In this document: positions 58,309 to 64,000 of the stretch, one piece after another
How the letters are laid out: each line of letters starts with the position of its first letter
Position numbering within the stretch: the first letter of the stretch is position 1
NCBI RefSeq assembly: GCF_022698145.1
Contig: NZ_JALDAX010000003.1
Span: 612,312-676,311 of the forward strand
From: Streptomyces spinosisporus
Lineage (GTDB): Bacteria; Actinomycetota; Actinomycetes; Streptomycetales; Streptomycetaceae
Length of the DNA stretch: 64,000 nt
Direction: 5' to 3'
Program-made: the position numbers and the translations under genes
The notes under the pieces: generated by a model
Told to the model about the DNA's origin: nothing
What the model saw: only the letters and a program-made list of their open reading frames with translations
Databases searched by the model: none

Positions 58309-61011
58309 TTACAGCCCGTACCGCTCCCGGGCCTCCTTCACGGCCGTCGCCTTGACCTCCCCGCGCCGCGCCAGCTGGGCCAGCGCCGCCACGACGATGG
58401 ACGGGGCGTCGACGCCGAAGTGGCGGCGGGCCGCGTCGCGGGTGTCCGAGAGGCCGAAGCCGTCGGCGCCGAGCGAGGACCAGTCCTGCTCGACCCACTG
58501 CGCGATCTGGTCGGGGACCTGGCGCATGTAGTCGGAGACCGCGAGCACCGGGCCCTCGGCCCCGTGCAGCGCCTGCCGGACGTACGGCACCCGCTCCTCG
58601 CCCCGCAGCAGCGCGTCGTCCGCCTCCATCGCGTCACGGCGCAGTTCGGTCCAGCTGGTCGCCGACCAGACGTCCGCGGCCACGCCCCACTCCTCGGCGA
58701 GCAGCTTCTGGGCCTCAAGGGCCCAGTGGATCGCCGTACCGGAGCCGAGCAGCTGGATGCGCGGGGCGTTGGCCGCCGGTGCGAGCCCCGCCTCCTCGGC
58801 CGTGTTGAAGCGGTACAGGCCCTTGACGATGCCCTCGTCGACGCCGGGCGCGGACGGCTTCGCCGGCTGCGGCAGCGGCTCGTTGTAGACGGTGAGGTAG
58901 TAGAAGACGTTCGGGTCCTCGCCCGGCGCCGCCTCGCCGTACATACGGCGCAGACCGTCCTTGACGATCACCGCGATCTCGTAGGCGAACGCCGGGTCGT
59001 ACGACAGCGCCGCCGGGTTGGTCGCGGCGATCACCGGCGAGTGGCCGTCCGCGTGCTGCAGACCCTCACCGGTCAGCGTCGTACGGCCGGCCGTCGCGCC
59101 CACCAGGAAGCCGCGGCCGAGCTGGTCGCCGAGCTGCCACATCTGGTCGGCCGTGCGCTGCCAGCCGAACATCGAGTAGAAGATGTAGAACGGGATCATC
59201 GCCTCGCCGTGCGTCGCGTACGCGGTGGACGCGGCGATGAAGTCGGCCATCGAACCGGCCTCGGTGATCCCCTCGTTGAGGATCTGGCCGTTCTTGGCCT
59301 CCTTGTAGTACATCAGCTGGTCGCGGTCGACCGGCTCGTACGTCTGGCCCTTCGGGGAGTAGATCCCGAGGGACGGGAAGAGGCTCTCCATGCCGAAGGT
59401 GCGCGCCTCGTCGGGGACGATCGGCACCCAGCGCTTTCCGGTCTCCTTGTCGCGGACCAGGTCCTTGACCAGGCGGACGAAGGCCATGGTGGTGGCCACA
59501 TTCTGCGCGCCGGAGCCCTTGTCGAAGGCGGCGAAGGCCTTGTCGGCGGGGGCGGGCAGCGGGGCGAGCGCGTGCGTGCGGCGGGCCGGGGCCGGACCGC
59601 CGAGGGCCGCGCGGCGCTCCTGGAGGTAGCGGACCTCGGGGGAGTCGGCGCCCGGGTGGCCGTAGGGGACCACGCCGTCGACGAAGTCGCTGTCCTTGAT
59701 GGGCAGTTCGAGGCGGTCACGCATCGCCTTGAACTCGTCCACCGTCAGCTTCTTCATCTGGTGGTTGGCGTTCTTCGACGCGAAGCCCTCACCGAGGGTG
59801 TGGCCCTTGACGGTCTGGGCCAGGATCACGGTCGGCGCGCCCTTGAACTCGACGGCGGCCTTGTAGGCGGCGTAGACCTTGCGGGCCTCGTGGCCACCGC
59901 GGGAGAGGTGGAAGCACTCGAGGATCTTGTCGTCGCTCAGCAGCTTGGCCATCTCGGCGAGCGCCGGGTCCTTGCCGAAGAAGTCCTCGCGGATGTAGGC
60001 CGCGTCGCGCGTCTGGTACGTCTGCACCTGGGCGTCCGGTACCTCGCGCAGCCGGCGTACCAGCGCGCCCGTGGTGTCCAGCTGGAACAGCTCGTCCCAG
60101 GCCGTGCCCCACAGCGTCTTGATCACGTTCCAGCCGGCGCCGCGGAACTGGGCCTCCAGCTCCTGCACGATCTTGAAGTTCGCGCGGACCGGGCCGTCGA
60201 GGCGCTGCAGGTTGCAGTTGATGACGAAGGTCAGGTTGTCCAGACCCTCGCGGGAGGCGAGGGCGAGGGCGGCCGTGGACTCCGGCTCGTCCATCTCGCC
60301 GTCGCCGAGGAACGCCCACACGTGCGAGGACGAGACGTCCTTGACGCCGCGCGCGGTGAGGTAGCGGTTGAAGCGCGCCTGGTAGATCGCGGAGAGCGGG
60401 CCGAGGCCCATGCTCACCGTCGGGAACTCCCACAGCCAGGGCAGCCGGCGCGGGTGCGGGTACGACGGCAGGCCGTTGCCGCCCGCCTCCTGGCGGAAGT
60501 TGTCCAGGTGCTGCTCGGTGAGGCGGCCGTCGAGGAAGGCGCGGGCGTAGATGCCGGGGGAGGCGTGGCCCTGGATGTAGAGCTGGTCGCCCGAGCCGTC
60601 CCCCTCCTTGCCGTGGAAGAAGTGGTTGAAGCCCGTCTCGTAGAGCCAGGCTGCGGAGGCGAAGGTGGCGATGTGGCCGCCGACGCCGTGTTTGGCGCCC
60701 CGGGTCACCATCGCGGCCGCGTTCCAGCGGTTCCACGCGGTGATACGGCGCTCCATCTCCTCGTCACCGGGCACACTCGGCTCGGCGGCGGTCGGGATGG
60801 TGTTGACGTAGTCGGTCTCGAGGAGCTTGGGCAGCGCGATGCCGTTGCCCTCTGCCCGCTCCAGAGTGCGGCGCATCAGATACGCGGCACGGTGCGGGCC
60901 CGCCGCCTTGGCGACCGCGTCCAGGGAGGCCTGCCATTCGGCGGTCTCCTCGGGGTCCCTGTCCGGGAGCTGGTCGAGCTCGCTCGGCTGGATGGCGTTG
61001 GGGTCGGTCAT
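58309..61011 (-). CDS. aceE: Pyruvate dehydrogenase E1 component, homodimeric
   Basis: ATG 61011 with GAAGG upstream gives 900 residues. This thiamine-diphosphate enzyme decarboxylates pyruvate and transfers the acetyl group to the E2 lipoyl domain. Signatures are the TPP motif GDG at 236-238 followed about 25 residues later by NCNLQRL, and the [17 protein letters not shown] and [20 protein letters not shown] pieces of the C-terminal half. Length fits the bacterial E1p homodimer. A palindrome at 61132-61148 precedes it and a GntR gene lies next to it. Confidence 0.97.
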   Translation of the reverse strand: MTDPNAIQPSELDQLPDRDPEETAEWQASLDAVAKAAGPHRAAYLMRRTLERAEGNGIALPKLLETDYVNTIPTAAEPSVPGDEEMERRITAWNRWNAAAMVTRGAKHGVGGHIATFASAAWLYETGFNHFFHGKEGDGSGDQLYIQGHASPGIYARAFLDGRLTEQHLDNFRQEAGGNGLPSYPHPRRLPWLWEFPTVSMGLGPLSAIYQARFNRYLTARGVKDVSSSHVWAFLGDGEMDEPESTAALALASREGLDNLTFVINCNLQRLDGPVRANFKIVQELEAQFRGAGWNVIKTLWGTAWDELFQLDTTGALVRRLREVPDAQVQTYQTRDAAYIREDFFGKDPALAEMAKLLSDDKILECFHLSRGGHEARKVYAAYKAAVEFKGAPTVILAQTVKGHTLGEGFASKNANHQMKKLTVDEFKAMRDRLELPIKDSDFVDGVVPYGHPGADSPEVRYLQERRAALGGPAPARRTHALAPLPAPADKAFAAFDKGSGAQNVATTMAFVRLVKDLVRDKETGKRWVPIVPDEARTFGMESLFPSLGIYSPKGQTYEPVDRDQLMYYKEAKNGQILNEGITEAGSMADFIAASTAYATHGEAMIPFYIFYSMFGWQRTADQMWQLGDQLGRGFLVGATAGRTTLTGEGLQHADGHSPVIAATNPAALSYDPAFAYEIAVIVKDGLRRMYGEAAPGEDPNVFYYLTVYNEPLPQPAKPSAPGVDEGIVKGLYRFNTAEEAGLAPAANAPRIQLLGSGTAIHWALEAQKLLAEEWGVAADVWSATSWTELRRDAMEADDALLRGEERVPYVRQALHGAEGPVLAVSDYMRQVPDQIAQWVEQDWSSLGADGFGLSDTRDAARRHFGVDAPSIVVAALAQLARRGEVKATAVKEARERYGL

Positions 61012-61131
61012 GTCGCCGCCTTCCTCAGTCGAAGGGGGTTCCCTCATCGGTAAGGGTTCGGGGGTGCCCTTGGTCTTTGGCAGGACAGGGCGCTGGGCCT
61101 CGGTTCAGGCCCGTCGGCGACAATAACTCCC

Positions 61132-61148
61132 TGATCGATGATCGATCA
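61132..61148. promoter_or_regulatory. Palindrome in the aceE upstream region
   Basis: TGATCGATGATCGATCA is an exact 8-bp inverted repeat around one central base. It sits about 120 bases upstream of aceE and beside the gene of a GntR/FCD regulator, which usually binds similar imperfect palindromes. The remaining 61012-61270 region contains no gene. Confidence 0.6.
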
Positions 61149-61270
61149 AAGGGTTCAGGGGTAAAACTTCTCGATTACGAGAAAGTCGGCATGCGGTGCC
61201 TTTCGGGATGGCACGCGGTGCCGCGTTTTCGATTGATTTCCGCAGGTGAGCGTGCGGATGCTCGACTGTG

Positions 61271-61894
61271 TCAGGCCCGCGGAGCGCAGCCCAGCACATG
61301 GGCCTTCACGAGCTCGGCGATCCTCGGGTCCCTCCTGCGAAACGCCTGCACCAACTCCTCGTGCTCCTCCGCGTACGACTGCTGAACGGTTCCCAGCCAG
61401 CGGATGGACAGTGCCGTGAAGACTTCGATGCCCAGACCCTCCCAGGTGTGCAGCAGCACGGAGTTGCCCGCGGCCCGCACCAGTTCGCGGTGGAAGGCGA
61501 CCGTGTGCCGCACCTGGCCGGTGCCGTCGGCGGCGCGGTCGGCCTGGTAGAGGGCGTTGACGTGCGGCTCAAGGGCCGAGCAGTCCTCGGCGAGGCGCTC
61601 GGCCGCCAGCTCCGCCGCGATCGCCTCCAGGCCGGCCCGCACCGGGTAGCTCTCCTCCAGGTCGGCCGCGGTCAGATTGCGCACCCGCACGCCCTTGTTG
61701 GGCGCCGACTCGATCAGCCGCAGCGACTCCAGCTCGCGCAGGGCCTCGCGCACCGGCGTCTGGCTGACCTCCAGCTCGGTGGCGATCCGCCGCTCCACGA
61801 TCCGCTCGCCCGGCTTCCAGCGCCCGCTGACGATCCCCTCCACGATGTGCTCGCGGATCTGTTCGCGCAGCGAGTGGATGACGGGCGCGGTCAT
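61271..61894 (-). CDS. GntR-family regulator (FCD subfamily)
   Basis: The 207-residue protein has a winged helix (about 1-75; LREQIREHIVEGIVSGRWKPG, ATELEVSQTPVREALRELESL) and an FCD ligand-binding domain (about 85-205; VRAGLEAIAAELAAERLAEDC, HTVAFHRELVRAAGNSVLL). Family members bind organic acids such as pyruvate, lactate or citrate. Encoded immediately upstream of aceE on the same strand (259-base gap), it is a likely pyruvate- or lactate-responsive regulator of central carbon flow, possibly using the 61132 palindrome. Confidence 0.88.
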   Translation of the reverse strand: MTAPVIHSLREQIREHIVEGIVSGRWKPGERIVERRIATELEVSQTPVREALRELESLRLIESAPNKGVRVRNLTAADLEESYPVRAGLEAIAAELAAERLAEDCSALEPHVNALYQADRAADGTGQVRHTVAFHRELVRAAGNSVLLHTWEGLGIEVFTALSIRWLGTVQQSYAEEHEELVQAFRRRDPRIAELVKAHVLGCAPRA

Positions 61895-62037
61895 GAGGGC
61901 TCCTTAAGGAGGGGCCGCCCATCGGCCCCGGGGGCGTTTGACGTTTAGACAATACGGCCGCGAGCGCTTTCCGGAGGGGCGCACGGGGGCGCTTTCGTGC
62001 AGGTGAGACGAGACTTACACGTCAGGGCCCACGACAA

Positions 62038-62067
62038 CGCCCCCGCCCGGAAACCCGGACGGGGGCG
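62038..62067 (-). terminator. sucB terminator
   Basis: CGCCCCCGCCCGG pairs with CCGGACGGGGGCG (one mismatch) around a 4-base loop, 21 bases past the sucB stop on the minus strand. Confidence 0.8.
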
Positions 62068-62088
62068 CCTCTGGCTGCTGTCGGAGCC

Positions 62089-63903
62089 CTACAGGCCGAG
62101 CTCGACCTCGAACTCGCCGGCCTCCAGGATCGCCTTGACCGCGGTCAGGTAGCGGGCGGCGTCGGCGCCGTCCACCAGACGGTGGTCGTAGGAGAGGGTC
62201 AGGTAGGTCATGTCGCGGACGCCGATGACCGTGCCCTCCTCGGTCTCGATGACCGCCGGGCGCTTGACCGTGGCACCGATGCCGAGGATCGCGACCTGGC
62301 CCGGCGGCACGATGATCGTGTCGAAGAGCGCACCGCGCGACCCGGTGTTGGAGATGGTGAAGGTCGCACCGGACAGCTCGTCCGGCGTGATCTTGTTGGC
62401 GCGGACCTTGCCGGCCAGCTCCGCGGTGGCCTTCGCGATGCCCGCGATGTTGAGGTCGCCGGCGTGCTTGATGACCGGGGTCATCAGGCCCTTCTCGGAG
62501 TCCACCGCGATACCGACGCTTTCGGTGTCGAAGTAGGTGATCGTGCCCTCGGCCTCGTTGATCTTGGCGTTGATGACCGGGTGGGCCTTCAGCGCCTGGG
62601 CCGCCGCCTTCACGAAGAACGGCATCGGGGAGAGCTTGACGCCCTCGCGCGCGGCGAAGGAGTCCTTGGCCTGGGCGCGCAGGCGCATCAGGCGGGTGAC
62701 GTCGACCTCGACGACCGAGGACAGCTGCGCCTGCTCGTGCAGCGCCTTGACCATGTTGTCGCCGATGACCTTGCGGATGCGCGGCATCTTGACGGTCTGG
62801 CCGCGGAGGGGGGAGGCCTCCAGGGTCGGCGCCTTCTTGGCGGCCGGGGCGGCGGCGGCCGGAGCCGGGGCAGCGGCGGCGGCCTTCGCGGCCTCGGCGG
62901 CGGCGATGACGTCCTGCTTGCGGATACGGCCGCCGACGCCGGTGCCCTTGACGCCGGCCAGGTCGACGCCGTTCTCGGCGGCGAGCTTGCGCACCAGCGG
63001 GGTGACGTAGGCGCCCTCGTCGGTGGCACCCGCGGCCGGGGCCGGGGCGGCCGGGGCCGCGGCGGGCGCCGGAGCCGGGGCGGACGGGGCCGGGGCGGGA
63101 GCCGGGGTCGTCACCTGCTGCGGGGCCGGAGCCGACGGGGCCTGCGGGGCCGGGGCGGCCGGAGCGGGCGCCGGAGCCGCGGGGGCGGCCGGGGCCGGAG
63201 CCGGAGCGGCGGGCGCCTCGGCGGCGGGCGCCGGAGCCGGGGCGGCGGGGGCCGGGGCGGCCGCGGGAGCGGCACCCGCGGCGCCGATGACGGCGAGCTT
63301 GGCGCCGACCTCGGCGGTCTCGTCCTCGCCGACCACGATCTCCAGCAGCGTGCCGGAGGCGGGCGCCGGAATCTCGGTGTCGACCTTGTCCGTGGAGACC
63401 TCGAGCAGCGGCTCGTCGGCCTCGACGGAGTCGCCGACCGACTTCAGCCAGCGGGTGACGGTGCCCTCGGTGACGGACTCGCCGAGCGCGGGCAGGACGA
63501 CGTCCGTGCCCTCGGCGCTGCCGCCGCCGGACGCGGCCTCGGCGGTGGGAGCCGGGGCCGGGGCGGCCTGCTCGGTGGACGGGGCGGCAGCGGCCGGCTC
63601 CGGAGCCGCGGCGGGCTCGGGGGCGGGCTCTGCGGCCGGGGCCGGGGCGGCCGCGGGGGCACCGCTGCCGTCGTCGATGACGGCGAGCTCGGCGCCGACC
63701 TCGACGGTCTCGTCCTCGGCGACCTTGATGCTGGCGAGGACACCGGCGGCGGGCGAGGGGATCTCGGTGTCGACCTTGTCGGTCGACACCTCGAGCAGCG
63801 GCTCGTCGGCCTCGACGCGCTCGCCCTCGGCCTTCAGCCAGCGGGTGACAGTGCCCTCGGTGACGCTCTCGCCGAGCGCCGGAAGGGTTACGGAAACCGC
63901 CAT
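62089..63903 (-). CDS. sucB: Dihydrolipoamide acyltransferase (E2 of 2-oxoglutarate dehydrogenase)
   Basis: The 604-residue enzyme starts at ATG 63903. Two lipoyl domains (K43 and K173 in [10 protein letters not shown]) are separated and followed by long Ala/Pro linkers. A peripheral subunit-binding domain (about 300-335; [28 protein letters not shown]) and a C-terminal acyltransferase with the active-site H574 and D578 (DHRLVDG) follow. Two lipoyl domains and the catalytic sequence match actinobacterial SucB, which can also serve pyruvate dehydrogenase in this phylum. It needs LipB/LipA for its cofactor. Confidence 0.95.
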   Translation of the reverse strand: MAVSVTLPALGESVTEGTVTRWLKAEGERVEADEPLLEVSTDKVDTEIPSPAAGVLASIKVAEDETVEVGAELAVIDDGSGAPAAAPAPAAEPAPEPAAAPEPAAAAPSTEQAAPAPAPTAEAASGGGSAEGTDVVLPALGESVTEGTVTRWLKSVGDSVEADEPLLEVSTDKVDTEIPAPASGTLLEIVVGEDETAEVGAKLAVIGAAGAAPAAAPAPAAPAPAPAAEAPAAPAPAPAAPAAPAPAPAAPAPQAPSAPAPQQVTTPAPAPAPSAPAPAPAAAPAAPAPAAGATDEGAYVTPLVRKLAAENGVDLAGVKGTGVGGRIRKQDVIAAAEAAKAAAAAPAPAAAAPAAKKAPTLEASPLRGQTVKMPRIRKVIGDNMVKALHEQAQLSSVVEVDVTRLMRLRAQAKDSFAAREGVKLSPMPFFVKAAAQALKAHPVINAKINEAEGTITYFDTESVGIAVDSEKGLMTPVIKHAGDLNIAGIAKATAELAGKVRANKITPDELSGATFTISNTGSRGALFDTIIVPPGQVAILGIGATVKRPAVIETEEGTVIGVRDMTYLTLSYDHRLVDGADAARYLTAVKAILEAGEFEVELGL

Positions 63904-63978
63904 GGTTTCGGTTGCTCCTTACGAATTGCGGAAGTCTGTGTCGTCGCGAAGTCGCGGAGTCGCTTCGTCGACCGAGGG

Positions 63979-64000
63979 TCAGTCGTGCGAGTGCAGCGGC
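63979..64000 (-). CDS. lpd: Possible C-terminal end of lpd (dihydrolipoamide dehydrogenase), partial
   Basis: On the minus strand the last 22 bases read, in one frame, ...P-L-H-S-H-D followed by a stop. From memory, Streptomyces Lpd ends with a similar PLHAHA-type tail, and lpd normally precedes sucB on the same strand. The fragment is too short to be sure, and 75 bases separate it from sucB. Confidence 0.4.

Noticed and set aside
57241..61053. Very long plus-strand open frame across the WYL regulator and aceE
   Set aside because: It is antisense to two genes with intact catalytic and DNA-binding motifs and is an artefact of codon bias.

Overview
The window is high-GC actinobacterial DNA, almost certainly Streptomyces. 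The evidence is the dense GTG/ATG coding with G/C-rich third positions, a GlnR-type operator in front of glnA, a homodimeric aceE, a two-lipoyl-domain SucB, and the lipB-lipA-DUF4191-RDD-glnA gene order that I recall from Streptomyces chromosomes. It has two halves: a prophage (about 1 to 34.3 kb) that continues past the left edge, and ordinary chromosome (about 34.5 to 64 kb).

Prophage, left arm (1-7.2 kb): small accessory genes. A divergent control region at 1534-1683 carries five copies of a GTGTAGCTACAC palindrome between a ribbon-helix-helix-like gene (minus strand) and a chain of tiny overlapping genes (plus strand) that ends in a membrane glycosyltransferase. Further small membrane, zinc-ribbon and winged-helix genes follow. 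No integrase, excisionase or replication gene is visible, so these are probably left of base 1.

Prophage, virion and lysis arm (7.3-31.5 kb): a plus-strand siphovirus late operon. It runs terminase small and large subunits, portal, DUF3307 protein, MuF-like minor capsid protein, scaffold, P22-fold major capsid protein, head-tail connectors, tail tube, frameshifted tail-assembly chaperone pair, tape measure, minor tail proteins, an Acb2-like protein, amidase endolysin and two holin candidates. Two parts stand out. One is a four-gene glycan-type cassette (14.36-17.25 kb: CgeB-like glycosyltransferase, nucleotidyltransferase-like protein, FkbM methyltransferase, GT7C-like galactosyltransferase) inserted directly behind the capsid gene, whose last member is fused in frame to a small phage protein. 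The other is an 876-residue structural protein with 19 exact-length 20-residue repeats.

Prophage, right end (31.5-34.3 kb): a lysogenic-conversion type module with DUF6879, Scr1/DUF5753 regulator, flanking TGCAC-NNNN-GTGCA operators and tiny Cys/His proteins, then a divergent XRE repressor with a nested inverted-repeat operator.

Chromosome: a winged-helix AlkZ-like gene; a 0.78-kb repeat-bearing gene-poor stretch; a CheB/CheR-PAS pair with two GAF-ANTAR regulators; htpX-pspAB; glnA; RDD and DUF4191 genes; lipA and lipB (lipoate synthesis); an NsdA-like regulator; an FAD oxidoreductase; a TIGR01777 epimerase; a GNAT; a MarP-like protease; a PGRP amidase; a WYL regulator; aceE; a GntR/FCD regulator; sucB; and probably the last codons of lpd. 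The lipoylation genes and the lipoyl-dependent aceE/sucB/lpd complex genes lie close together, so cofactor synthesis and its main consumers are neighbours.
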